In this document: piece after piece, positions 1 through 5,809 of the stretch
Layout: the number at the start of each line of letters is the position of its first letter
Numbering within the stretch: position 1 is the first letter of the stretch
NCBI GenBank assembly: GCA_946482495.1
Contig: CAMLRV010000103.1
Coordinates: forward strand, 1-7,698
Source: an uncultured Flavobacteriia bacterium
GTDB taxonomy: Bacteria > Bacteroidota > Bacteroidia > Flavobacteriales > Flavobacteriaceae
Reading direction: 5' to 3'
Length of the DNA stretch: 7,698 nucleotides
The notes under the pieces: generated by a model
The model's input: only the letters and a program-made list of their open reading frames with translations
What the model was told of the DNA's origin: nothing
Database searches by the model: none
Program-made: the position numbers and the translations under genes

Positions 1-774
1 AAAGTTAAAAAATCTATTAGAGTAAATTCCAAGGGAATGTTACGAATGTTTTCTGATTATCCATTAGCAATTAATTTTAATAAAGACACTATTCTTAAAA
101 AAGAAGTCGACATTAAGGGTTTGGACAAATATTTTGTCGGTTTTAACGATATTGATACAATTTTGCCAAGATATAATTTTAAAATAATACTAGACACTAC
201 ATATTTAATATCTTTAAATGGTTTTTTATATAAAAGTTTAACTCCGCCTGATGAAAAACAAATTGTTAACAGTGGTTTAATTAATAAAAAGGTTCCAAGT
301 AATTTTCAAATTAGTGAATCTGCTAAAATTGTAAGTAAATATTTTAATGAAATAAGTGATTTGTCTGATGATTATGTTAACTGTTATCCTCTGTTAATTT
401 ATAATAATGATTCAAAACCTGCTTATTTTAAATGGATTAAAATCATTCAAGAAGCAAAAGATGTGGATGGAAAATGGAAACCAATTGAGTTTTTTCAAAA
501 AACACCAACTTGTGTTGTTACCAATAGTTTTTTTAAATGCTATTCTAAGGGATATCAGGCTTTTGCTGTCATGAAATACAATGGAGATTTCAAAACAAGA
601 TTAAGAGTTAAGGTTAAAATTAATAATGAAATTTATTATTCAAATGAGTTTTGTGGGCAAATTAATAGAAGTCAATTTAACAAAGAGTATGCGTTTAAGC
701 ATGTGAGATTTATGACTTCTTTCAGAGATGAAAAATATATTCAAGAGTATATGAAGTTTGTTTTCCTAGAATAA
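1..774 (+). CDS. Hypothetical protein, 3' part (5' end beyond the window)
   Basis: I do not recognise this family. The frame is open from base 1 to the stop at 772-774, with no stop before the first ATG at 37, so the gene probably begins left of the window. ATG codons at 37 and 46 are possible starts, but neither has a convincing ribosome binding site. Counting from ATG37, the protein is 245 residues, rich in Lys, Asn, Phe, Tyr and Ile. No signal peptide or membrane segment is visible in this part. It has four cysteines (C116, C159, C168, C206) in a segment of alternating charged and aromatic residues, which reads like a soluble, mainly beta protein. The DNA is visibly more AT-rich than the downstream genes and uses AAT, AAA and TTT heavily, which suggests accessory or recently acquired DNA. 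No hairpin terminator follows it. It is separated from mrp by about 155 bp that contain a promoter, so it is probably not in that operon. Confidence 0.7.
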   Translation, partial: KVKKSIRVNSKGMLRMFSDYPLAINFNKDTILKKEVDIKGLDKYFVGFNDIDTILPRYNFKIILDTTYLISLNGFLYKSLTPPDEKQIVNSGLINKKVPSNFQISESAKIVSKYFNEISDLSDDYVNCYPLLIYNNDSKPAYFKWIKIIQEAKDVDGKWKPIEFFQKTPTCVVTNSFFKCYSKGYQAFAVMKYNGDFKTRLRVKVKINNEIYYSNEFCGQINRSQFNKEYAFKHVRFMTSFRDEKYIQEYMKFVFLE

Positions 775-828
775 ATTCACACAATAAACAAACCTTATAC
801 TTCATTAACAAACTTTTATCGTTAAATT

Positions 829-859
829 ATTGCCTTTTATCTTTTTCAAACTATCTTTG
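829..859 (+). promoter_or_regulatory. Bacteroidetes-type promoter upstream of mrp
   Basis: A TTG at 830-832 (ATTG at 829-832) lies 19 nt upstream of TATCTTTG at 852-859. This matches the Bacteroidetes sigma-ABfr consensus (TTG or TTTG at about -33, TAnnTTTG at about -7) in both sequence and spacing. Transcription would start a few bases past 859, giving a leader of roughly 60-65 nt before the mrp ATG at 930. The leader is extremely AT-rich. I see no riboswitch or clear operator in it. The promoter probably drives mrp and nfu, and perhaps the whole cluster to 3764. Confidence 0.65.
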
Positions 860-929
860 CAATCTAAAATTAGTTTAAATAAGCATAGTCTTAAATTAAA
901 CTTTTTAAAATTAAGTTTTTTAAATAGAG

Positions 930-2063
930 ATGAAATTAGATAGAAAAGAAATCCTTACAGCTTTAGAAACTATTTCAATTGCAGGTGAAGGAAAAAATAT
1001 GGTGGAAAGTGGCGCAGTTCAAAACGTAGTTACTTTTGGAGATGAAGTAGTGGTAGACGTAGTGTTAACTACTCCAGCTTTACACATAAAAAATCGTGCT
1101 GAAGCGGATATTAAAAAGGTAATTGCCGAAAAAATTAACGCTGATGCGAAAGTGAAAGTAAATATCAAAGTAGAAACGCCAGTTAAAGAAGATCCAAATA
1201 CTATTAAAGGGAAACCAATTCCAGGAATTAGTAATATCATTGCAGTTTCTTCAGGAAAAGGTGGTGTGGGTAAATCTACAATTACAGCAAATTTAGCCGT
1301 AGCTTTATCTAAAATGGGATTCAAAGTGGGCGTGTTGGATGCAGATATTTACGGACCATCTATGCCAATTATGTTCGATGTGGAATCGGCAAAACCTATT
1401 TCTGTAGAAGTGGATGGAAAATCGAAAATGCAACCCGTACAAAGTTATGGTGTAGAAATTTTATCAATCGGATTTTTCACAAAACCAGACCAAGCAGTTA
1501 TATGGCGTGGACCAATGGCTTCGAAAGCCTTAAATCAAATGATTTTTGATGCCAATTGGGGAGAAATTGATTTCATGTTAATCGATTTACCTCCAGGAAC
1601 AGGAGATATTCACTTATCAATTATGCAATCGTTACCAATTACAGGTGCGGTTGTAGTAAGTACACCACAAGCTGTTGCTTTAGCGGATGCAAAAAAGGGA
1701 GTTTCTATGTTTATGTCGGATTCTATTCAAGTTCCAGTGTTGGGAATTGTTGAAAATATGGCGTATTTCACACCGGAAGAACTTCCAGACAATAAATATT
1801 ATATCTTTGGAAAAGAAGGTGCTAAAAACTTAGCGGAAGATTTAGAAGTTCCGTTTTTAGGTGAAGTGCCATTAGTACAAAGTATAAGAGAAGCAGGTGA
1901 TTACGGAAGACCAGCAGCTTTACAAACAGGTTCGGTTTTAGAAACTGTTTTTGAAGAATTAGCAAGAAATGTAGTTTCGGAAACGGTAAAAAGAAACGAA
2001 AATTTACCCGCTACAGAAGCAATAAAAATTACAACAATGGCAGGTTGTTCTGCTGTAAAATAA
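930..2063 (+). CDS. mrp: Mrp/ApbC/NBP35-family P-loop ATPase, iron-sulfur cluster carrier
   Basis: This is a cytosolic ATPase of the Mrp/ApbC (Nbp35/Ind1) family, which in other organisms binds Fe-S clusters and passes them to apoproteins. The 377 residues hold an N-terminal MIP18/DUF59 domain (about 5-80), a linker, and a ParA/MinD-like P-loop domain (about 100-350). The deviant Walker A is GKGGVGKS at 109-116, followed by LDADIYGPS at 136-144 and DLPPGTGD at 219-226. The length is usual for the two-domain form. The CxxC that normally follows the VENM segment and ligates a bridging cluster is absent: ENMAYF at 275-280 runs into PEELP. The DUF59 TTP motif is followed by ALHIK, so it lacks a cysteine too. 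The only cysteine is C373, near the C-terminus. From memory, Bacteroidetes orthologues share this pattern. The ATG at 930 suits the expected domain start. The gene is first in a cluster, with nfu starting 6 nt after its stop. The family call is firm; the cluster-carrier role is inferred from family and neighbours. Confidence 0.95.
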   Translation: MKLDRKEILTALETISIAGEGKNMVESGAVQNVVTFGDEVVVDVVLTTPALHIKNRAEADIKKVIAEKINADAKVKVNIKVETPVKEDPNTIKGKPIPGISNIIAVSSGKGGVGKSTITANLAVALSKMGFKVGVLDADIYGPSMPIMFDVESAKPISVEVDGKSKMQPVQSYGVEILSIGFFTKPDQAVIWRGPMASKALNQMIFDANWGEIDFMLIDLPPGTGDIHLSIMQSLPITGAVVVSTPQAVALADAKKGVSMFMSDSIQVPVLGIVENMAYFTPEELPDNKYYIFGKEGAKNLAEDLEVPFLGEVPLVQSIREAGDYGRPAALQTGSVLETVFEELARNVVSETVKRNENLPATEAIKITTMAGCSAVK

Positions 2064-2069
2064 TAGATT

Positions 2070-2309
2070 ATGACAGAAATTGAGATTTCAGAAAATATCG
2101 AAAAAGCTTTAGGCGAAATCCGTCCGTTTTTAAATTCAGATGGTGGTGATATTGAATTAGTGGAAGTTGTAGATGGTAAACATGTTAAAGTACGTTTGCA
2201 AGGCGCTTGTACAAGTTGTAGTTTAAGTATCAGTACCATGAAGGCTGGTGTAGAAACTACCATCAAAAAATATGTGCCACAAATTGAGACAGTAGAAAAC
2301 ATTAGTTAA
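2070..2309 (+). CDS. NifU C-terminal-domain (Nfu-type) Fe-S scaffold protein
   Basis: This is a stand-alone Nfu domain of 79 residues. Family members bind a [4Fe-4S] or [2Fe-2S] cluster between two subunits and deliver it to target proteins. The hallmarks are visible: IRPFLNSDGGDIELVEV at about 17-33, then GACTSC with cysteines C47 and C50 in the conserved CxxC, then a helix and IKKYVPQIE near the end. There is no NifU N-terminal domain and no A-type (ErpA-like) degenerate domain as in E. coli NfuA, so this is the minimal form. It follows mrp by 6 nt and is almost certainly cotranscribed with it. This neighbour supplies the paired cysteines that the adjacent Mrp lacks. A 71-bp gap separates it from the next gene. 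The family assignment is firm. The specific client proteins cannot be read from the sequence. Confidence 0.93.
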   Translation: MTEIEISENIEKALGEIRPFLNSDGGDIELVEVVDGKHVKVRLQGACTSCSLSISTMKAGVETTIKKYVPQIETVENIS

Positions 2310-2380
2310 TTTTTAACTGATATTTGTCATAAAAAAATACGTTGCAAATTTATTCCTTTGTAACATCCAAATTTAAAAAG

Positions 2381-3433
2381 ATGATTGAAACAGATATATT
2401 GATAATTGGCGCTGGTCCAACAGGGCTTTTTGCTGTATTTGAAGCAGGTTTATTACAATTAAAATGTCATATTATTGACGCTCTTCCTCAACCAGGCGGG
2501 CAGTTAGCAGAATTATATCCCAAAAAACCTATTTTCGATATTCCAGGTTACCCAGAAGTTTTAGCAGGTGATTTGGTAACGAATTTAATGGAACAAATTA
2601 AACAATTTCAACCTGGATTTACCTTGGCTGAAACGGCTGAAACTATTGAAAAATTAGAAGATGGTTCTTTTATCGTAACAACAAATAAAGGAACACAACA
2701 TAAAGCTAAAGCCATTGCAATTGCTGGTGGTTTAGGAACTTTCGAACCAAGAAAACCACAATTGGAAGACATCACTTTTTATGAAGAAAAAGGAGTAGAT
2801 TATTTCATCAAAGACCCAGAAAAATATAGAAATAAGCATGTGGTAATCGCAGGTGGTGGTGATTCTGCTTTAGATTGGAGTATTTTCCTTTCGAATGTAG
2901 CTTCGTCTGTAACTTTAGTACACAGAAGAAACGAATTTCGTGGTGCTTTAGATTCTGTTGAAAAAGTACAAGAACTAAAAAAAGCAGGTAAAATTAAATT
3001 GATCACACCAGCGGAAGTTACAGGGATTAATGGTAACGAACATGTTGAATCTATTGATTTAGATATCAATGGTGCACATCAAAATATTAAAACGGATTAC
3101 TTTATTCCACTTTTCGGATTAACACCAAAATTAGGCGCAATTGCCAATTGGGGATTAGAAATAGAGAAAAACGCGATCAAAGTAAACAACGCTTTAGACT
3201 ACCAAACCAATGTGGATGGAATTTACGCTATTGGCGATGTAAACACGTATCCAGGAAAATTAAAGTTGATTTTATGTGGTTTCCACGAAGCAACATTAAT
3301 GTGTCAAAGTGTGTATAATAGAATCAATCCAGGAAAACGTTATGTCTTAAAATATACTACTGTTTCTGGAGTGGATGGTTTTGATGGAACCAGAAAAGAA
3401 GCTGAAAAAGCAGTTGTAAAATCTATTGAGTAA
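2381..3433 (+). CDS. Thioredoxin-reductase-like ferredoxin/flavodoxin--NADP+ reductase
   Basis: This is a predicted FAD enzyme that moves electrons between NADPH and ferredoxin or flavodoxin (YumC / Chlorobaculum-type FNR, EC 1.18.1.2). I chose the ATG at 2381 (350 residues); the frame runs upstream to a TTG at 2342, but the FAD fold begins right at MIETDILIIGAG. Visible features are the FAD Rossmann motif GAGPTG (10-15), a PGGQL segment (38-42), the NADPH motif AGGGDSA (157-163) followed by HRR (181-183), typical of 2'-phosphate binding, and the second FAD motif GIYAIGDV (280-287). The CxxC that thioredoxin reductases carry just before the NADPH motif is missing, which argues for FNR over TrxR. 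A C-terminal extension past about 300, including KYTTVSG, is also typical of this FNR class. The stop is 1 nt before the ferredoxin ATG, so the ferredoxin is the likely partner. The 71-bp gap upstream leaves room for a separate promoter, but none is clear. Confidence 0.92.
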   Translation: MIETDILIIGAGPTGLFAVFEAGLLQLKCHIIDALPQPGGQLAELYPKKPIFDIPGYPEVLAGDLVTNLMEQIKQFQPGFTLAETAETIEKLEDGSFIVTTNKGTQHKAKAIAIAGGLGTFEPRKPQLEDITFYEEKGVDYFIKDPEKYRNKHVVIAGGGDSALDWSIFLSNVASSVTLVHRRNEFRGALDSVEKVQELKKAGKIKLITPAEVTGINGNEHVESIDLDINGAHQNIKTDYFIPLFGLTPKLGAIANWGLEIEKNAIKVNNALDYQTNVDGIYAIGDVNTYPGKLKLILCGFHEATLMCQSVYNRINPGKRYVLKYTTVSGVDGFDGTRKEAEKAVVKSIE

Positions 3434-3434
3434 T

Positions 3435-3764
3435 ATGAGTGACGTTACAATATATATTACGGATAGAAATGGCGTAAAACACGAAGTACAAGCGCCCACT
3501 GATATGAATATGAATGTGATGGAATTAATCCGTTCGTATGAATTAGCCGAAGAAGGTACAATTGGTATTTGTGGTGGAATGGCCATGTGTGCTTCTTGTC
3601 AGTGTTATGTTCTAAATGATGTTTTGCAAACGGATAGAAACGACGATGAAGAAGCCATGCTTGCTGATGCTTATCATGTAAAAGACAATAGTCGTTTAGG
3701 TTGCCAAATTCACATTACTGAAGATTTAGAAGGTTTAGAAATAGAAATTGCACCGGAACAATAA
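3435..3764 (+). CDS. [2Fe-2S] ferredoxin, adrenodoxin/ISC-type
   Basis: This is a small soluble electron carrier of 109 residues with a plant/vertebrate-type beta-grasp fold. The cluster ligands are C46-x5-C52-x2-C55 and C90, in the context ICGGMAMCASC, which resembles the adrenodoxin/putidaredoxin/Isc-Fdx subgroup rather than plant photosynthetic ferredoxins. An extra cysteine at C57 is probably not a ligand. The C-terminal half is acidic (RNDDEEAML, LEGLEIEIAPEQ), as expected for docking on a basic reductase surface. The start is the ATG at 3435, 1 nt after the FNR stop; a TTG nine bases earlier overlaps the FNR gene and is less likely. The close coupling suggests the FNR reduces this ferredoxin. 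Possible electron acceptors include Fe-S assembly or a ferredoxin-dependent oxygenase, but none is encoded here. The gene ends at a strong terminator. Confidence 0.92.
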   Translation: MSDVTIYITDRNGVKHEVQAPTDMNMNVMELIRSYELAEEGTIGICGGMAMCASCQCYVLNDVLQTDRNDDEEAMLADAYHVKDNSRLGCQIHITEDLEGLEIEIAPEQ

Positions 3765-3801
3765 AATAAAAAAGCGAGAAGATTTTCTCGCTTTTTTATT
3801 T
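3764..3801. terminator. Bidirectional hairpin terminator between convergent genes
   Basis: A near-perfect inverted repeat has arms at 3764-3780 and 3785-3801 and a 4-base loop (gatt). The GC core is gcgagaa/ttctcgc, flanked by A6 on the left arm and T6 on the right arm. Because of the flanking A and T runs it works as an intrinsic terminator on both strands. It serves the ferredoxin gene on the plus strand and the phosphoesterase gene on the minus strand. The left arm begins at the last base of the ferredoxin stop codon, and the right arm contains the phosphoesterase stop codon (3796-3798). Confidence 0.9.
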
Positions 3802-4692
3802 ATAATCGCTCAACTTTTGAGGCGTTTCGATATATTCTTTTACAATTTGTAATACACCTTCATCATTGGTGTCGATTAACCATTTAATTAAGGAAATTCT
3901 GCCGTTTTCGATTTCTATTCCTGTAATATTTCTTGGATGCACACAACTTCCATCATTAAAGAAATTGAGTAAATTTTCGCTTGGTTTAGGGAAATGCGGA
4001 CGATGTGTATGTCCAACAATTGTTATTTTATTTCCGTTATCTGAAATCCATTTTTTAATTCTGCGTTCTACTTTTTCCGATTCACGGTAGTTTTTCGCAG
4101 GACTAGTTGGGTCTTTAATTCCCCAAACTTGAAGCGGTTTCCACAAAATTCTAACAAAAAAACGATTGAATTTCCACCCGACATAATTCATAAAATCTGC
4201 TTGATGTCCGTGTGTTAAAAAGATTTCTTGCTTAGTTTCTGTATTTTCTAAAACAATCGCTTCATGAAACTTCAATTCCGGCATTAAAGGCATATTTTTA
4301 CTTTCAGTCGTATCAAAATATTCCGAAAAATTCTTTTTAACCACTTTAGGATTTCGGTACACCATATCATGATTCCCAAAAATCATATGTAGTTTATTCT
4401 TTAAATAGAATTTCTTCAACAACAAATACACGTTTTTATTGGCCTCAATAATATCTTTAAAGAATAAATTTTCCCATAATTCATCGCCATCACCCAATTC
4501 AATATAGTGAAAATCATTTTTGTAATAATGATTTAGAGCATGCATATAAATGTTGCGATTATTGGCAAAATCATCTGCAAAGCTCCCATCTCCACGATGA
4601 CAATCACTAAACAAAATAAACTTATCCGAATTCGTAAACGGAATTCGAATAGCTTTTTGATAGGCTTTGGTCAATCGAGTTTGAGAAGACAT
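3796..4692 (-). CDS. Calcineurin-like metallophosphoesterase
   Basis: This is a predicted cytosolic dinuclear-metal phosphoesterase of 298 residues. The metal-binding motifs appear in family order: SDCHRGD with D30 and H32 (DxH), GDGDELW with D68, GNHD at 106-109, THGH with H161 and H163, and GHTH at 227-230. I saw no signal peptide or membrane span. The start is the ATG at 4692 (MSSQTR); the frame continues upstream to a TTG at 4710, which would overlap a promoter-like element. Family members include nucleases, nucleotide pyrophosphatases and the lipid A enzyme LpxH. This protein is longer than LpxH, and its motif surroundings (HGHQAD, SPAKNYRESEKVERRI) do not match LpxH as I know it. The substrate is therefore unassigned. 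The gene converges on the ferredoxin gene and is isolated from the upstream minus-strand cluster by a terminator. Confidence 0.87.
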   Translation of the reverse strand: MSSQTRLTKAYQKAIRIPFTNSDKFILFSDCHRGDGSFADDFANNRNIYMHALNHYYKNDFHYIELGDGDELWENLFFKDIIEANKNVYLLLKKFYLKNKLHMIFGNHDMVYRNPKVVKKNFSEYFDTTESKNMPLMPELKFHEAIVLENTETKQEIFLTHGHQADFMNYVGWKFNRFFVRILWKPLQVWGIKDPTSPAKNYRESEKVERRIKKWISDNGNKITIVGHTHRPHFPKPSENLLNFFNDGSCVHPRNITGIEIENGRISLIKWLIDTNDEGVLQIVKEYIETPQKLSDYK

Positions 4693-4707
4693 AAAGGTTG
4701 TTTCTAA

Positions 4708-4715
4708 CAAATATA
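4708..4715 (-). promoter_or_regulatory. Possible -7 element for the phosphoesterase gene
   Basis: Read on the minus strand, this is TATATTTG, an exact fit to the Bacteroidetes -7 consensus TAnnTTTG, ending 15 nt before the ATG at 4692. No good TTG sits 19-21 nt further upstream, so the -33 half is missing or degenerate. The inferred leader would be only about 9 nt. The terminator at 4753-4774 means the gene needs a promoter in the 60 bp between, and this is the best candidate. Confidence 0.4.
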
Positions 4716-4752
4716 AGGAAATAGTTGTAGAATTTTAGCGGCTAAAAACACA

Positions 4753-4774
4753 AAAGCCACTACTAAGTGGCTTT
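4753..4774 (-). terminator. Hairpin terminator after the small lipoprotein gene
   Basis: The inverted repeat aaagccact (4753-4761) / agtggcttt (4766-4774) has a 4-base loop. On the minus strand the 9-bp stem is followed by a T-rich run (tgtgttttt). It lies about 25 nt past the lipoprotein stop codon at 4800-4802. It most likely ends the minus-strand cluster that begins with hemJ. The plus-strand side has a weaker T tract and no plus-strand gene before it. Confidence 0.75.
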
Positions 4775-4799
4775 GTTTATTAAATAACATGTTGTGATA

Positions 4800-4997
4800 T
4801 TAATGACGTCTTTTTTTAGTGTAATTTTTGGCGCTTTTATCACCATACACTTTTTTTGCTTGTCCTGGAGGAAGTGGTTTAGCTTTACGAACTACAGTAG
4901 TATTTCGATGATGAACATGAACGCAACTTCCTAAACTGCTTAAAGATGTTACAAAAACAGTTATAATTAATAGTCTTAAGTACAATGATTTCTTCAT
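4800..4997 (-). CDS. Small basic predicted lipoprotein
   Basis: This 65-residue protein has a typical bacterial export signal: MKK, then a hydrophobic stretch at about 6-20, then SLGSC with the putative lipidated cysteine at C25. The mature part is only about 40 residues and strongly basic. It holds a His-rich patch (VHVHHR, 26-31), then KPLPPGQAKKVYGDKSAK (about 40-57) and a KKRRH tail. From memory, small Bacteroidetes lipoproteins with a PPGQAKK...KSAK segment are common and of unknown function, and some carry dubious names in databases. I assign no function. It starts 31 nt after the stop of the enoyl-CoA hydratase gene on the same strand, with no promoter visible in that gap, so it is probably cotranscribed with it. 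A terminator follows. The signal peptide, lipobox and tidy spacing argue for a real gene despite its size. Confidence 0.78.
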   Translation of the reverse strand: MKKSLYLRLLIITVFVTSLSSLGSCVHVHHRNTTVVRKAKPLPPGQAKKVYGDKSAKNYTKKRRH

Positions 4998-5028
4998 AAT
5001 AGATTGGTGGTTTTAAATAGTTAGTAAA

Positions 5029-5805
5029 TTATTTTCCTGTGAAAACCGCTTTTCTTTTTTCTAAAAAGGCAGTAGTTCCTTCTTTAAAGTCTTCCGTTCC
5101 AAAACAATATCCGAAGTTTTTAATTTCTGTTTGAAAACCATTCACGCCATCTTCATAATTTGCGTTAATAGATTCAATAGCTTTAGCAATGGCTACACTA
5201 GAGTTATTACTAATTTTTGTAGCAATTCCTTTTGCGAAAGTTACTAACTCTTCTTGAGCTACAACATGGTTCACTAAACCATAAGATTTTGCTGTTTCTG
5301 CATCAATCATGTTGGCTGTCATGATTAATTCCATAGCTCTACCTTTTCCGATTAATTGTGCTAAACGCTGCGTTCCACCATAACCTGGAATCACGCCTAA
5401 AGTTACTTCTGGTAATCCCATTTTTGCATTTGTAGATGCCACTCTGAAATGACAACTCATAGCCAATTCTAAACCGCCACCTAAAGCAAATCCGTTCACT
5501 GCAGCTATAACTGGAGTTTGTAAATTTTGAACAAAATCAAATAATAACTCTTGTCCTTTTGCAGCTAATTGCTCTCCTTCTTGAACTGAAAAATGGGCAA
5601 ATTCAGAAATATCCGCTCCAGCTACAAAAGCTTTTTCACCGCTTCCAGTTAAAACAATAGCTTTAGTGTTACTATCGTTGTTTAACTCGTTAAAAGCTTG
5701 ATGTAGTTCTTCAATAGTAGCTTTGTTTAACGCATTTAATTTAGTTGGTCTGTTGATAGTGATAACAGCTAAATTGTCTAATTTTTCAATTAAAATGTTT
5801 TCCAT
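5029..5805 (-). CDS. Enoyl-CoA hydratase/isomerase (crotonase) family protein
   Basis: This is a cytosolic crotonase-fold enzyme of 258 residues, the usual length for single-domain enoyl-CoA hydratases, which add water across trans-2-enoyl-CoA in fatty acid or amino acid breakdown. The oxyanion-hole segments are FVAGADI (60-66) and the ALGGG loop (107-111). Both catalytic acids of hydratases are present: E113 in GLELAM and E133 in GLPEVTLG, the latter followed by IPGYGGTQRL. Having both glutamates favours hydratase over an isomerase or a hydrolase with a changed active site. Chain-length preference cannot be read from the sequence; a short-chain or 3-hydroxybutyryl-CoA dehydratase role is possible. 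The ATG at 5805 lies 4 nt after the kinase stop, so the two are translated from one transcript. No other beta-oxidation gene is in the window, so the link to the kinase may be only positional. Confidence 0.93.
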   Translation of the reverse strand: MENILIEKLDNLAVITINRPTKLNALNKATIEELHQAFNELNNDSNTKAIVLTGSGEKAFVAGADISEFAHFSVQEGEQLAAKGQELLFDFVQNLQTPVIAAVNGFALGGGLELAMSCHFRVASTNAKMGLPEVTLGVIPGYGGTQRLAQLIGKGRAMELIMTANMIDAETAKSYGLVNHVVAQEELVTFAKGIATKISNNSSVAIAKAIESINANYEDGVNGFQTEIKNFGYCFGTEDFKEGTTAFLEKRKAVFTGK

Positions 5806-5809
5806 TTTT

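Noticed and set aside
896..921. AT-only inverted repeat in the mrp leader (aaactt ... aagttt)
   Set aside because: It has only 6 paired bases with one GC pair in very AT-rich sequence, so it is expected by chance and is not a credible riboswitch or attenuator.
1019..1324. Minus-strand open frame inside mrp (101 codons)
   Set aside because: It lies wholly within the clearly coding mrp gene, has no recognisable motif and is a codon-use shadow.
1901..2302. Minus-strand open frame across the mrp 3' end and nfu (133 codons)
   Set aside because: It is antisense to two well-supported genes and has no family features.
2319..2360. Possible promoter between nfu and fnr (GATATTTG at 2319-2326, TTCCTTTG at 2353-2360)
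   Set aside because: Both elements miss the TAnnTTTG consensus by one base, and the spacing to any TTG is wrong (26 nt for the second). A promoter in this 71-bp gap remains possible but is not supported.
2342..2380. N-terminal extension of the FNR from a TTG at 2342
   Set aside because: The FAD-binding fold begins directly after the ATG at 2381, as in related enzymes, and the extra 13 codons have no family counterpart.
4693..4710. N-terminal extension of the phosphoesterase from a TTG at 4710
   Set aside because: It would overlap the TATATTTG promoter-like element, and an ATG is available at 4692.
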